Under the pieces are notes generated by a model, which was not told the DNA's origin, did no database searches, and saw only the letters and a list, made by a program, of their open reading frames with translations. Below are positions 24,317-32,917 of a stretch of DNA of 38,830 bases, piece by piece. The stretch comes from Pseudomonadales bacterium (GTDB taxonomy: Bacteria > Pseudomonadota > Gammaproteobacteria > Pseudomonadales > Pseudohongiellaceae), in the NCBI GenBank assembly GCA_022763285.1, contig JALEHB010000042.1:1-38830 (forward strand). Direction: 5' to 3'. The first letter of the stretch is position 1; the number at the start of each line of letters is the position of its first letter. A program made the translations under genes and the position numbers.

Positions 24317-24326
24317 CTTAGATCAA
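24313..24326 (+). promoter_or_regulatory. FNR/ANR-type box upstream of the universal stress gene
   Basis: TTGACTTAGATCAA matches the consensus TTGAT-N4-ATCAA at nine of ten positions. A -10-like TATCTA at 24344-24349 puts the box centre roughly 36-41 bp before the likely start, the class II activator position. It overlaps the DAHP synthase stop codon. Oxygen-responsive ANR control of universal stress proteins is known in pseudomonads. Confidence 0.65.
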
Positions 24327-24426
24327 CGCGAAATTTTCCAGCTTATCTAGACTGGCCCCAGCTTTACTGGTCTTGCGCTTCGATTGCCGCAACAGCAAGG
24401 CAGCTTTCGTAGCAGGGGAAACAGAC

Positions 24427-24861
24427 ATGGCAAGATTTCGCAGCCTATTGCTGGCGCTTGATCTGGAATCAGAATCCCGGGCTCTGATAGACCGGGTGCT
24501 CTTCATGTATCCTGACGAAATAGAGCATCTGCATGTGGTGCATGTGGTCAAGCAGGGGCTTTATGAGACTGAGGGAAATGCCGATTCACCGGACGCCGAT
24601 CGCCAGCGACTGCTTGATCATGCCCGGCTGCAACTGCGTGAGCTGATGTGGCGTCATGGTCTGGCGGTAAGCGCAGAGCGCATTCATCTCTTGCAGGGGG
24701 AGCCGGCCTTTGAGATCAAGCGACTGGCGGCAGAGCTGGATGCCGAACTGGTTATTGTTGGCAGCCATTGCAAGCCGAGTGACTGGTTGCAGGTTCCAGG
24801 TCCCACTACCAATTGCGTCATTCAGGGGATTTCAACCGATGTCATGGCGGTCAAGATCTGA
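24427..24861 (+). CDS. Universal stress protein (UspA family)
   Basis: Protein of 144 aa, a single Usp domain. It starts MARFRSLLLALDLESESRAL, the first strand and acidic residue of the nucleotide pocket. The C-terminal segment IVGSHCKPSDWLQVPGPTTN aligns with the G-x2-G-x9-G(S/T) ATP-binding loop, but its glycines are partly replaced, so nucleotide binding may be weak or absent. Such proteins promote survival under low oxygen, starvation or oxidative stress. ATG 24427 has AGGGGA 6-7 nt upstream. An FNR/ANR-type box upstream suggests induction when oxygen falls. Confidence 0.88.
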   Translation: MARFRSLLLALDLESESRALIDRVLFMYPDEIEHLHVVHVVKQGLYETEGNADSPDADRQRLLDHARLQLRELMWRHGLAVSAERIHLLQGEPAFEIKRLAAELDAELVIVGSHCKPSDWLQVPGPTTNCVIQGISTDVMAVKI

Positions 24862-24892
24862 CCACCATGACTTCAGTTCGGCATTGACCTGA

Positions 24893-26086
24893 TCAGGCCA
24901 GTACTTCGGCGATGCTGCTGGTCAGGTAGTCAATATTGCTGTCATTGATACCGGCAACATTGATGCGGCTGGAGTTGACAATATAGATGCTGTAGTCGTT
25001 TACCAGCTTCTGTATATGCTCAACACTCACTCCCAGAAAAGAAAACATTCCCTTTTCCCTTTCAATGAAGCTGAAGTCCTGTTGCACACCGGCGTCTTTC
25101 AGCCGAGCTACCAGCTGTGCGCGCAGGCTGTTGATGCGGTTGCGCATCTCGGTTAACTCGGCATCCCACTCGCTGCGCAGCTCAGGCGAGGTCATGATGG
25201 TTTGCACGATAGCCGCGCCATGATCCGGCGGCATGGAGTACATGGCCCGGGCGGCGGCTGCAATCTGGGTGGTGGCGATTTCGGCGCTGGACTCCTTGTC
25301 ACAGATCACTGTCAGGGCGCCGGTACGCTCCCGGTACAGGCCAAAGTTCTTGGAGCAGGAGGAGACTACAATCAGTTCGGGCAGGGCTTCGGCCAGCAGG
25401 CGCACGCCATAGACATCTTCTTCCAGGCCATCGCCAAGGCCCTGATAGGCCAGGTCAATGAATACGGTGAAACCCTTGTCCAGGGCCAGGTCCTTGACAG
25501 CCTGCCACTGCTCTTTTGACAGATCTGCGCCGCAGGGGTTGTGACAACAACCATGCAGCAATACCAGATCGCCGCTGCCTACCTGCTGCAACGTTTCCAT
25601 CATGGCATCGAAGCGGACACTGTGGCTGTCATAATCGTAATAGGGGTACTGCTCGATCTTGAGACCGGAAGAGCCCAGCAGTGGCACGTGATTGGCCCAG
25701 GTGGGATCGCTGACCCAGACCGTGGCCTCGGGATTGGCTTTCTTGACGAATTCTGCCGCCAGGCGCAGACCACCACAGCCGCCGGGAGCCTGGGCGGTAA
25801 CCCGGCGCTTGCCCAGTTTGCTGACCAGGCTTTCACCAAAAATCAATTCAGCTGAAACCTGATTGAACTCTGCAGCACCGGTGGGGCCCACATAGGATTT
25901 GGATTGCTGGGCATCGAGAATCAGGCTCTCGGCTTTCTTGACTGCCTGCATCACCGGGGTATTGCCATGGGTGTCTTTATAGACGCCAACACCGAGATCG
26001 ATCTTCTTCGGGTTGTCGTCGGCACGATAGGCGGCCATCAGGCCCAGAATCGGATCGGCGGGTAGGGCTTGCAAAGATTGAAACAT
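24893..26086 (-). CDS. Aspartate/aromatic amino acid aminotransferase (class I)
   Basis: PLP enzyme of 397 aa, the size of E. coli AspC and TyrB. It opens MFQSLQALPADPILGLMAAY. Characteristic blocks are KIDLGVGVYKD, LLHGCCHNPCGADLS (Asn contacting PLP), FIDLAYQGLGDGLEED and SSCSKNFGLYRER, which holds the Schiff-base lysine. SSRINVAG carries the arginine that binds the substrate alpha-carboxylate. It converts aspartate or aromatic amino acids to oxoacids using 2-oxoglutarate; the tyrB-versus-aspC choice needs a tree. It lies 10 nt after folD on the same strand, so it is probably co-transcribed, and is convergent with the stress-protein gene. Confidence 0.95.
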   Translation of the reverse strand: MFQSLQALPADPILGLMAAYRADDNPKKIDLGVGVYKDTHGNTPVMQAVKKAESLILDAQQSKSYVGPTGAAEFNQVSAELIFGESLVSKLGKRRVTAQAPGGCGGLRLAAEFVKKANPEATVWVSDPTWANHVPLLGSSGLKIEQYPYYDYDSHSVRFDAMMETLQQVGSGDLVLLHGCCHNPCGADLSKEQWQAVKDLALDKGFTVFIDLAYQGLGDGLEEDVYGVRLLAEALPELIVVSSCSKNFGLYRERTGALTVICDKESSAEIATTQIAAAARAMYSMPPDHGAAIVQTIMTSPELRSEWDAELTEMRNRINSLRAQLVARLKDAGVQQDFSFIEREKGMFSFLGVSVEHIQKLVNDYSIYIVNSSRINVAGINDSNIDYLTSSIAEVLA

Positions 26087-26096
26087 GACGTTTTTC

Positions 26097-26969
26097 CTAG
26101 TTTCGCAGATAGGCTTTCAGGGTGTTTTGCAGTAATGAAGCACGGGTCATGGGACCCACGCCGCCGGGCACCGGAGTAATCCAGGCGGCTTTTTCGGCAA
26201 CGCTGTCGAATTGCACATCGCCCACCAGGCGAAAGCCCGAAGTCCGGGACTCATCTGCCAGACGGGTAATGCCCACATCAATGACCACCGCGCCTGGCTT
26301 GACCATATCGGCGCTGACAAACTCCGGTTTGCCGATGGCAGCAACCAGAATATCGGCCTCGGCACACAGTGCCTTGAGGTTGGCGGTGCGGCTATGGGCC
26401 AGGGTCACTGTGCTATTGCCGGGCTTGCTGTTGCGGGACATCAGAATCGCCATGGGAGTGCCGACGATATTGCTTCGCCCCAGCACCACGCAGTGCTTGC
26501 CTTCGGTCTCGATATCATAGCGCGCCAGCAGTTCCATGATGCCATTGGGTGTGGCGGAGACGAAAGTGGGCAGGCCCAGGCAGAGATTGCCAACGTTCTC
26601 CGGGCAGAAGCCGTCCACGTCTTTGCGCGGGTCGATGCTGACAGTCACCTTGTGCTCGTCGATATGGCCCGGCAGGGGCAACTGCACAATAAAGCCGTCC
26701 ACCGCTTCATCGGCATTCAGTTCGGCAATTTTGGTCAGCAACTCCTCTTCAGATACCGAGTTATCAAAACGAATCAGGGAAGATTCAAAGCCCACCTGCT
26801 GGCAGTCTTTCACCTTGTTGGCGACATAGGTTTCGCTGGCGCCATCATTTCCAACCAGAATGGCTGCCAGATGGGGTGGGCGACGTCCTTCGGATTTGAG
26901 CTGGCTGACCTGATCGGCAATTTCCTGGCGGATTTGCTCTGAACATGACTTGCCGTCAAGTATCTGCAT
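26097..26969 (-). CDS. folD: Bifunctional methylenetetrahydrofolate dehydrogenase/cyclohydrolase
   Basis: Protein of 290 aa. It interconverts 5,10-methylene-, methenyl- and 10-formyl-tetrahydrofolate in the cytoplasm using NADP. Conserved elements are [13 protein letters not shown] (the catalytic Tyr and Lys of YxxxK, about 48-52), [22 protein letters not shown], the cofactor motif [17 protein letters not shown] and [16 protein letters not shown]. Length matches E. coli FolD (288 aa). It is followed closely by the aminotransferase, and a weak terminator candidate separates it from gloA upstream. With frmA and purU close by, it completes a local one-carbon group. Confidence 0.97.
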   Translation of the reverse strand: MQILDGKSCSEQIRQEIADQVSQLKSEGRRPPHLAAILVGNDGASETYVANKVKDCQQVGFESSLIRFDNSVSEEELLTKIAELNADEAVDGFIVQLPLPGHIDEHKVTVSIDPRKDVDGFCPENVGNLCLGLPTFVSATPNGIMELLARYDIETEGKHCVVLGRSNIVGTPMAILMSRNSKPGNSTVTLAHSRTANLKALCAEADILVAAIGKPEFVSADMVKPGAVVIDVGITRLADESRTSGFRLVGDVQFDSVAEKAAWITPVPGGVGPMTRASLLQNTLKAYLRN

Positions 26970-27046
26970 GATAGATTCCGGTTCCTTGATGGGTTGGCCC
27001 CGGCTGTTGCTTCAGCCCGGGTCAATGGGGGTGTTTATTGCGGCGC

Positions 27047-27075
27047 TAATAATAATCGAGCCAAGGCGGGGGCTC
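27047..27075 (-). terminator. Weak hairpin between gloA and folD
   Basis: On the minus strand GAGCC and GGCTC pair over an 8-nt loop and are followed by GATTATTATT. The stem is short and the T tract imperfect, so partial termination or processing is the most that can be claimed. Confidence 0.35.
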
Positions 27076-27085
27076 AAGGCGCCGG

Positions 27086-27505
27086 CTACCAGTGCCCCTG
27101 GTTTTCCATGCTGACCCAGGGTTCCCGGGCGGGCAGGGCGTCGCCCCGCTGCAGCAGCTCGATGGAGATATTGTCGGGTGAGCGCACAAAGGCCATGCGG
27201 CCATCCCGGGGCGGGCGGTTAATGGTGACACCGGCATCCATCAGGCGCTGGCAGACTGCATAGATGTCATCCACGGCATAGGCCAGGTGGCCGAAATTCC
27301 TGCCTTCGTCATAGTCCTCCGGATCCCAGTTCCAGGTCAGCTCAATCTGGGCGTCTTCATCTCCTTCGGCGGCAAGAAACACCAGGGTAAAGCGTCCGCC
27401 CTCGTGGTCCTTGCGGCGCAGTTCCTTCAGGCCCAGTTTGTTGCAGTAAAAATCCAGAGAGTCTTCAAGATTGCTGACTCTGACCATGGTGTGCAGGTAT
27501 TTCAT
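27086..27505 (-). CDS. gloA: Lactoylglutathione lyase (glyoxalase I)
   Basis: Protein of 139 aa. It converts the hemithioacetal of methylglyoxal and glutathione to S-lactoylglutathione. All four metal ligands seen in E. coli GloA can be matched: His5 (KYLHTM), Glu in QIELTWNW, His in FGHLAYAV and Glu in ISIELLQ. The sequence pattern fits the nickel-type bacterial enzymes without the longer eukaryotic insertions. It lies 49 nt downstream of the formaldehyde dehydrogenase gene on the same strand; both enzymes use glutathione to remove reactive carbonyls, which makes a shared operon sensible. Confidence 0.94.
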   Translation of the reverse strand: MKYLHTMVRVSNLEDSLDFYCNKLGLKELRRKDHEGGRFTLVFLAAEGDEDAQIELTWNWDPEDYDEGRNFGHLAYAVDDIYAVCQRLMDAGVTINRPPRDGRMAFVRSPDNISIELLQRGDALPAREPWVSMENQGHW

Positions 27506-27554
27506 AATAGCCCTTGCTTGTGTGCTGTTTGGAATCGGCTTGGCAGATCCGGTG

Positions 27555-28661
27555 TCAGTAAATGACTACCGAGCGAATGCTGCTGCCCTCATGCATCAGA
27601 TCGAAGGCCTTGTTGATTTCATCCAGGGCCATGGTGTGGGTGATCAGGGGATCGATTTCGATCTTGCCGTCCATATACCAGTCGACGATTTTCGGGACAT
27701 CGGTGCGTCCGCGGGCACCGCCGAAGGCGGTACCTTTCCAGGAACGCCCGGTGACCAGTTGGAACGGCCGCGTGGAAATTTCCTGGCCGGCACCTGCCAC
27801 GCCAATGATAAAAGACTCGCCCCAGCCCTTGTGGCAGCATTCCAGGGCCTGACGCATGGTGGTGACATTGCCAATGCATTCGAAAGAATAGTCGACGCCA
27901 CCGCCGGTGAGATCGATGATAGCCTGGGTGACGTCATCCACATCCCTGGGGTTGATGAAGTCGGTCATACCGAACTGACTGCCAAGGGCAGCCTTGGACG
28001 GATTCAGGTCAATGCCGATAATGCGGTCGGCGCCGACCATGCGGGCTCCCTGAATGACATTGAGACCAATACCGCCGAGACCAAACACGGCAACCGTGCT
28101 TCCCGGCTCGACTTTGGCATCAAAGGCCACGGCGCCGACGCCGGTGGTGACGCCGCAGCCGATATAGCAGACCTTGTCAAAAGGCGCATCGGAGCGAATC
28201 TTGGCCACGGCGATTTCCGGCATGACCGTGTAATTGGAGAAAGTGGAGCAGCCCATGTAGTGCAGGATGGGTTTGCCGTCCAGTGAGAAGCGGCTGCTGC
28301 CATCGGGCATGAGACCCTGACCCTGGGTGCTGCGAATGGCCTGACAGAGATTGGTTTTGGGATGCAGGCAAAAGTCACATTGACGGCATTCCGGTGTGTA
28401 CAGGGGTATGACCGTGTCACCAACCGCGACTGATTTCACGCCCGGGCCCACCTCCCTGACGATGCCAGCCCCCTCATGCCCCAGGATGGCGGGAAAGGCA
28501 CCTTCCGGATCATCACCAGAAAGGGTAAAGGCATCGGTGTGGCAGATGCCGGTGGCCATGATTTCCACCAGCACTTCACCCTCCCGTGGGCCTTCCAGAT
28601 CCACTTCTACGATTTCCAGGGGTTGTCCGGCGGCAAAGGCTACGGCGGCGCGTGATTTCAT
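27555..28661 (-). CDS. frmA: S-(hydroxymethyl)glutathione dehydrogenase / class III alcohol dehydrogenase
   Basis: Zinc enzyme of 368 aa, typical for class III. It oxidises the formaldehyde-glutathione adduct to S-formylglutathione with NAD and can also reduce S-nitrosoglutathione. Visible are the catalytic zinc ligands in [14 protein letters not shown] and LGHEGAGIV, the structural zinc cysteines in [26 protein letters not shown], and the NAD motif [10 protein letters not shown] chose ATG 28661 ([15 protein letters not shown]), with AGGAA 8 nt upstream; the track start adds 67 unrelated residues. No S-formylglutathione hydrolase gene is in the window. PurU is divergent next door. Confidence 0.96.
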   Translation of the reverse strand: MKSRAAVAFAAGQPLEIVEVDLEGPREGEVLVEIMATGICHTDAFTLSGDDPEGAFPAILGHEGAGIVREVGPGVKSVAVGDTVIPLYTPECRQCDFCLHPKTNLCQAIRSTQGQGLMPDGSSRFSLDGKPILHYMGCSTFSNYTVMPEIAVAKIRSDAPFDKVCYIGCGVTTGVGAVAFDAKVEPGSTVAVFGLGGIGLNVIQGARMVGADRIIGIDLNPSKAALGSQFGMTDFINPRDVDDVTQAIIDLTGGGVDYSFECIGNVTTMRQALECCHKGWGESFIIGVAGAGQEISTRPFQLVTGRSWKGTAFGGARGRTDVPKIVDWYMDGKIEIDPLITHTMALDEINKAFDLMHEGSSIRSVVIY

Positions 28662-28694
28662 GGCAGGTTCCTGTAAGATGTCGGTTTTTTCTCC

Positions 28695-28724
28695 ATTGTA
28701 AAAGAGTGCCGGAGACCGGGGCAA
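28695..28724 (-). promoter_or_regulatory. Promoter for frmA (and gloA)
   Basis: On the minus strand TTGCCC (28724-28719), an 18-bp spacer and TACAAT (28700-28695). The predicted leader is about 25-30 nt. No FrmR-type operator was recognised. Confidence 0.5.
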
Positions 28725-28755
28725 CCAGAGTTCCGGGCTCGGGTCCCGGTTTGTC

Positions 28756-29625
28756 ATGAGCAGTAGCACAGCAAAAAAATATGTATTGACGGTATCCTGC
28801 CCGGAAACCAATGGCATTGTCCGGGCGGTCAGTGAGTTTCTCGACCTGCGCGGCGCGAGCATCTATGAAGCAGCCCAGCATCGTGATCCGGTAATCGACC
28901 AGTTTTTCATGCGCGTGGAATTTGAAGAAAACCGGGCCGGCTTTCCCGATTTGCCACAACTGCAAGCCGACTTCGAAGAACTGGCGACACGATTTGCCAT
29001 GACCTGGCACTTTCATGACCTGGGCAAGCGTACAAAGGTACTGTTGGCGGTTTCGCGCCACGGTCATTGTCTCAACGATATTCTGCATCGCTGGGAATCC
29101 GGCGTATTGCCAGCAGACATTGTCGGCGTGGTTTCCAATCACGAGGATATGCGGGGGATCACCGAATGGCATGGCTTGCCCTATTATTATCTTCCGGTCG
29201 AGCGGGATAACAAGGTGGCGCAGGAAGCTCGGCTGCTGGAGATTATGACCAGTCTCGACACAGATCTGCTGGCCCTGGCGCGCTATATGCAAATCCTGAG
29301 TCCCCAGCTGTGCGACGAATTGCCGGACCGGATAATCAATATCCATCATTCATTTCTTCCCGGCTTCAAGGGAGCAGACCCTTATCGTCAGGCCTATAAC
29401 CGCGGTGTAAAGATTATCGGTGCCACGGCTCACTATGTGACAGCGGATCTTGATGAAGGTCCAATTATTGAACAGACGGTCGAGAAAATTGATCACAACT
29501 CCGGTATCGAAGAGCTGCGCCAGATTGGTCGGGATGCGGAGTGTGCAGCCTTTGCCAGAGCGGTGAAGTGGCACTGTGAGCACCGGGTGATCGTCAATGG
29601 CAACAAGACAATTGTATTCAGGTAG
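28756..29625 (+). CDS. purU: Formyltetrahydrofolate deformylase
   Basis: Protein of 289 aa. It hydrolyses 10-formyl-tetrahydrofolate to formate and tetrahydrofolate. Residues 8-85 form an ACT domain ([20 protein letters not shown], regulatory, senses methionine and glycine in E. coli). The rest is the formyltransferase-like domain with [40 protein letters not shown] (the Asn-His catalytic block) and [17 protein letters not shown] with the catalytic Asp. There is no strong ribosome site, but ATG 28756 gives the family length. It is divergent from frmA and 42 bp before a TauE exporter gene. Confidence 0.96.
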   Translation: MSSSTAKKYVLTVSCPETNGIVRAVSEFLDLRGASIYEAAQHRDPVIDQFFMRVEFEENRAGFPDLPQLQADFEELATRFAMTWHFHDLGKRTKVLLAVSRHGHCLNDILHRWESGVLPADIVGVVSNHEDMRGITEWHGLPYYYLPVERDNKVAQEARLLEIMTSLDTDLLALARYMQILSPQLCDELPDRIINIHHSFLPGFKGADPYRQAYNRGVKIIGATAHYVTADLDEGPIIEQTVEKIDHNSGIEELRQIGRDAECAAFARAVKWHCEHRVIVNGNKTIVFR

Positions 29626-29667
29626 TAATCTGCCCTGATACCGAGGGCCGCTCAGGCGCAGGTTTAT

Positions 29668-30375
29668 ATGGATTTACTGATAGCTGCACTGGTAATACTG
29701 CTGGGTTCCTATGTGCAGAGCTCCATTGGCTTTGGCCTGGCCATTATAGCGGCGCCGGTCTTGTTCTTTATCGATCCGCTGTTTGTGCCGGCGCCGATCA
29801 CGGTGTCCGCTCTGACCCTGTCCCTGGCCAATGCCAGAAAACACCGTCATGCGATTTCCTTCAAGGGTTTGCAGGCGGCAATTATTGGTCGTATACCTGG
29901 CACCATTGCCGGCGGCCTCTTGCTGCTGTGGATCAGTCAGCGGGAACTGGCTCTGTATCTGGGCCTGACGGTGCTGCTGGCGGTGGCGCTGAGTTTGTCC
30001 CGTATTCGCATTCGGCCCGGCAATACCAGCATGGCCATTGCCGGTTTCCTGTCCGGCTTTATGGGCACCAGTTCCTCCATCGGTGGTCCGCCCATGGCGC
30101 TGGTCATGCAGCACGAGAAGGGTGAATTCATCAGGGCCAATCTGGCCGCGTTTTTTGTGGCCAGTTGTGTGCTTTCCCTGATCATGCTGGCTTTTATCGG
30201 CCGATTCGGCCTGGAAGAGATCAAGCTGTCTTTGCCCTTGATGCCAGCCACCCTGGCGGGTTACTGGTTGGCCATGCGTAGCCTGCATCGTATCTCGCCG
30301 CAGAATCTGCGCAGATTCTCACTGCTGCTCTGCGCCGTGGCAGGCACTTATGCGGTGCTTAGCTATTGGCTGTAG
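29668..30375 (+). CDS. TauE/SafE-family membrane transporter
   Basis: Inner-membrane protein of 235 aa with about seven to eight hydrophobic segments arranged as two repeats. SSIGFGLAIIAAPVLFFIDP in the first half and GFLSGFMGTSSSIGGPPMAL in the second are the two signature loops of the TauE/SafE (DUF81) family. Members export sulfite, sulfoacetate or other small organosulfur anions, or import some; the substrate here is not defined by its neighbours. It follows purU by 42 bp and may be co-transcribed. Confidence 0.9.
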   Translation: MDLLIAALVILLGSYVQSSIGFGLAIIAAPVLFFIDPLFVPAPITVSALTLSLANARKHRHAISFKGLQAAIIGRIPGTIAGGLLLLWISQRELALYLGLTVLLAVALSLSRIRIRPGNTSMAIAGFLSGFMGTSSSIGGPPMALVMQHEKGEFIRANLAAFFVASCVLSLIMLAFIGRFGLEEIKLSLPLMPATLAGYWLAMRSLHRISPQNLRRFSLLLCAVAGTYAVLSYWL

Positions 30376-30486
30376 AACAGCCTGCAGAGCTGCTACCGCC
30401 GGGATTGCCGCTGGCAATTAGGGTTTGATCAGGCCTTGGGTTACACTCAGGCCAACCCTGCAAGTAATCGAGAAACCGGAGGAAAC

Positions 30487-30879
30487 ATGAATAAATCTGC
30501 TTTGATTTCCAAACTGACTGCACTGGCGCTACTGCTGTTGCTGGGCGCAAGTCCGGCACTGGTCCAGGCGGATGATGCGGCAGCGGCCCGAACCATTGCC
30601 AGTATCCTGACGAATCTGAACCATTTCCCGTCCGATGAAGACAAGGCTGCGCTGATGGAAATCGCGGGTGACAGCAGCAATAGCGAGGCCTACCGGACTA
30701 TTGCCGAGGCTGTTCAGAATATTCAGCACTCTGCCACGGATGCAGACAAGGCGCGGCTCAGTGACATTATTGATAATGCCAATGCACCGGCCGATGCCCG
30801 CGCACTGGCGGAAGTTATCATGGGTATCAGCCATGTCCCCAGTGACACAGCCAAGGTCCGACTGGCTGCCATAATGTAA
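30487..30879 (+). CDS. Secreted protein made of three 35-residue helical repeats (unknown function)
   Basis: Protein of 130 aa. The signal peptide runs to about Ala28 (LALLLLLGASPALVQA). The mature part is almost wholly repeats: 33-67 starting AARTIASILTNLNHFPSDEDK, 68-102 starting AYRTIAEAVQNIQHSATDADK, and 103-130 starting DARALAEVIMGISHVPSDTAK, the last unit being seven residues short. The shared pattern is x-A-R-x-(I/L)-A-x-x-(I/V)-x-x-I-x-H-x-x-(S/T)-D-x-x-K-x-x-L, which predicts pairs of helices stacked as a small solenoid. There are no cysteines. The start is certain: GGAGGA lies 4 nt before ATG 30487. I recognise no family. It appears monocistronic and has a strong terminator. Confidence 0.85.
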   Translation: MNKSALISKLTALALLLLLGASPALVQADDAAAARTIASILTNLNHFPSDEDKAALMEIAGDSSNSEAYRTIAEAVQNIQHSATDADKARLSDIIDNANAPADARALAEVIMGISHVPSDTAKVRLAAIM

Positions 30880-30903
30880 AGCTGTCAATATTTGTAACAG
30901 TCA

Positions 30904-30947
30904 GCAAACCCCGGTGAGTGTAGGCTCTCCGGGGTTTGCTTTTTTTA
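30904..30947 (+). terminator. Rho-independent terminator after the repeat-protein gene
   Basis: An 11-bp perfect stem, GCAAACCCCGG with CCGGGGTTTGC, and a 14-nt loop are followed by seven T. Confidence 0.92.
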
Positions 30948-30972
30948 CAATATGGTAAATACTGTATACACT
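30944..30972 (+). promoter_or_regulatory. Promoter for the TetR-family gene
   Basis: TTTACA (30944-30949), 17 bp, TACACT (30967-30972). The spacer contains ATGGTAAATACTGTATAC, with small inverted segments that could be an autoregulatory operator. The -35 overlaps the T tract of the previous terminator. Confidence 0.5.
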
Positions 30973-31101
30973 GAGCGGCCTTTTGAGACGGCCGTTTCAC
31001 AAGCGCTAGAGCAGGCAGACGGTTGTTCAGACAACATCAAAGCAAGCCAAAAATAACAATAAATCGCCGCATAAATCGAACAACAAAGCAGAGTAGGTAG
31101 C

Positions 31102-31842
31102 ATGAAAAACTGGCCCCTCAATACCTCTATGGACGCGTTCCGGCAGGCCTGGATTCTGGAAGGTGAGCAGTTCTGGCATAGCGTTTTTGAAATGCACAAG
31201 GACAAGATGCAGATCAAGAATCCCAAGGTCGCCATCGTCAATCTGGAAAAAATATTCACCGCAACATTCAAGCTGGCCAATGCCAAGGGCTTTCAGGCCA
31301 TGAGCCTGCGCGATCTCAGCCGCGAAACCGGCATCAGCATGGGTGGTTTGTACGCCTATATCGGCTCCAAAAACGATCTGGCTTCGGTTATCGAAGGGGT
31401 GCTGCGCAACTACATCGATCAGGTGATTGGTGGTCTGGCGGGAGAGAACCTGGATCCGGTCGACAGGCTGAAGGCGATCATTTTTGGTGAGATCTACATG
31501 ATGCAGATTCTCAATCCCTGGTATTACTTCTGCTTCATGGAATTGAAAGGTCTGGATCGCGCCCAGCAGGAACAGGCCATGGAGCTGGAGCTGCGCTTCG
31601 AGCGCATTCTCGTCGATGCCTTCAAGGCCGGAATTGAACGTGGCGATTTCAACTGTGCCAGACCCGAAATCCAGGCGGCGATGGTCACTGCCCAGTTGCA
31701 GCAATGGCATCTGAAGCACTGGAAATTCCGGTTGCGGGAAGTAGGCATGGACGAATACGCCCAGTATATCTACGATAATCTGCTGCTGGGCCTGGGTGCC
31801 AGCGACAAGTCGGATTCAGCCCCCATGGTCAAACTGGCCTGA
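31102..31842 (+). CDS. TetR/AcrR-family transcriptional regulator with an N-terminal extension
   Basis: Protein of 246 aa, somewhat longer than most TetR regulators. The DNA-binding domain starts only at about residue 44: KIFTATFKLANAKGFQAMSLRDLSRE, then the recognition helix in TGISMGGLYAYIGSKNDL (about 79-96). The first 40 residues are tryptophan- and phenylalanine-containing and hydrophilic, not part of a standard TetR domain. The helical C-terminal half would bind an unknown ligand. The effector and targets are unclear: the nearest genes are convergent (acyltransferase operon) or terminated (repeat protein). An internal Met at residue 36 is an alternative start, but AGG sits 5 nt before the first ATG. 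Confidence 0.85.
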   Translation: MKNWPLNTSMDAFRQAWILEGEQFWHSVFEMHKDKMQIKNPKVAIVNLEKIFTATFKLANAKGFQAMSLRDLSRETGISMGGLYAYIGSKNDLASVIEGVLRNYIDQVIGGLAGENLDPVDRLKAIIFGEIYMMQILNPWYYFCFMELKGLDRAQQEQAMELELRFERILVDAFKAGIERGDFNCARPEIQAAMVTAQLQQWHLKHWKFRLREVGMDEYAQYIYDNLLLGLGASDKSDSAPMVKLA

Positions 31843-31857
31843 CGGGGCCAGAGCGCG

Positions 31858-32433
31858 TCAAGCGTTTTCCGGGTTGATTCCCTGCTTGTTGGCATAGAAG
31901 GCGCGAATTTCCTCCATATCCCTGTCGATGTCGCCACTGGGAGTGAAGAAATCGGCGAAGCCGGCTTCCTTGTTGGCTGCATCCACATAGCCCAACAGAA
32001 TCGGGACACCGGCGTTGTTGGCGATATGGTAGAAGCCGGTTTTCCAGCGCTCCACCCTGGATCGCGTTCCTTCCGGGGGAATCAGCACCACCAACTCATC
32101 ATTCTCCTGATACTGTCGCACCGTTTCATTGACCACATTGTGGGAGGCGCTGCGATTGATGGGGATACCGCCCAGCCATTTCATTACCCAGCCAAAGCCA
32201 AAGGGAAAGAGGGTATGTTTGCCCATCCAGAAGACCTTGAGGCGCAGTTTGAGAACCACTAACAGCATCAGGGGGAAATCCCAGTTACTGGTGTGGGGGG
32301 CGCCAATCAGGACGAAGCGCTGGTGTTCCAGCTCTTCACCGCGGGTGCGCCAGCCGATCAGGCTGAGTCCGGCAATAGCCAGCAAACGCAGAAAAGGAGT
32401 GATGATGGGGGTGGAAAAGACTGTGGTTCGCAT
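31858..32433 (-). CDS. PlsC-like lysophospholipid acyltransferase family protein
   Basis: Protein of 191 aa. The catalytic block HTSNWD (H-x4-D, about 47-52) follows FVLIGAP, and PPEGTRSRVERWKTGFYHIA (about 118-137) is the phosphate-binding EGTRS motif. FWMGKHTLFPFGFGW lies between. One N-terminal hydrophobic segment (LRLLAIAGLSLIGW) suggests membrane association. It probably transfers an acyl group from acyl-ACP or acyl-CoA to a glycerol-phosphate-type acceptor. It is shorter than PlsC (about 245 aa) and closer to the small glycerol acyltransferases whose substrates are not defined. It is the last gene of the three-gene minus-strand run, 41 nt after the zinc-ribbon gene. Confidence 0.85.
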   Translation of the reverse strand: MRTTVFSTPIITPFLRLLAIAGLSLIGWRTRGEELEHQRFVLIGAPHTSNWDFPLMLLVVLKLRLKVFWMGKHTLFPFGFGWVMKWLGGIPINRSASHNVVNETVRQYQENDELVVLIPPEGTRSRVERWKTGFYHIANNAGVPILLGYVDAANKEAGFADFFTPSGDIDRDMEEIRAFYANKQGINPENA

Positions 32434-32474
32434 TGAAGGCCCGGCGCGAGTATTCGCGTTGTGAAGGTTCTGTA

Positions 32475-32900
32475 TCAGTTATTGTTGTTTGTTTTGTTGT
32501 TATCGTCACCGAACAGGCGCTGCAGCTCCGCCAGTGCCCTGTCAGCCTCGGAGCGGGGAGACTCGGCCAGGCCGTCAGGGTCCCCATCCTGAGGCTGCTC
32601 GCCGAACAAGGCCGCGAGCTCGGCTTTGGCCCTTTCGGCCTCACTATTGTCCCGGCCCTTGAAGGGGCGTGGATTGGGGCGGAAATAGTCGCAGAAATTG
32701 GCCTTGTCCTTGTCCAGCACGAAATCGGCGCGGTCTTCACGGCAGGCGTCACTGAGGCCGGGGTCATAATTGCGGCAGGCCAGGCAGACATGCAGGTCAG
32801 CCTTGCACAAGCGGCATTCCTCATAACGCGAGAAGGGCAGTAGCAGCCTTCGCAGTTGTGTGCCGCATTTCCAGCACTGGATATCGATCTCGCCCGCCAT
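32475..32900 (-). CDS. Cysteine-rich zinc-ribbon protein of unknown function
   Basis: Protein of 141 aa from ATG 32900 (MAGEIDIQCWKCG); the track start adds 21 residues that overlap the nitroreductase gene. The N-terminal half has CWKCG, CRLCKADLHVCLAC, then a later CREDRADF and NFCDYFRPNPRPF, eight cysteines in all, enough for two zinc sites or a metal cluster. The C-terminal half is acidic and polar (FGEQPQDGDPDG and RALAELQRLFGDDN), with two similar ALAxLFGE/LQRLFGD helices that might contact a partner. It ends in a run of asparagines. It is 17 nt after the nitroreductase gene and 41 nt before the acyltransferase gene. Confidence 0.8.
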   Translation of the reverse strand: MAGEIDIQCWKCGTQLRRLLLPFSRYEECRLCKADLHVCLACRNYDPGLSDACREDRADFVLDKDKANFCDYFRPNPRPFKGRDNSEAERAKAELAALFGEQPQDGDPDGLAESPRSEADRALAELQRLFGDDNNKTNNNN

Positions 32901-32917
32901 TGCTACGGCTCCGTCTC

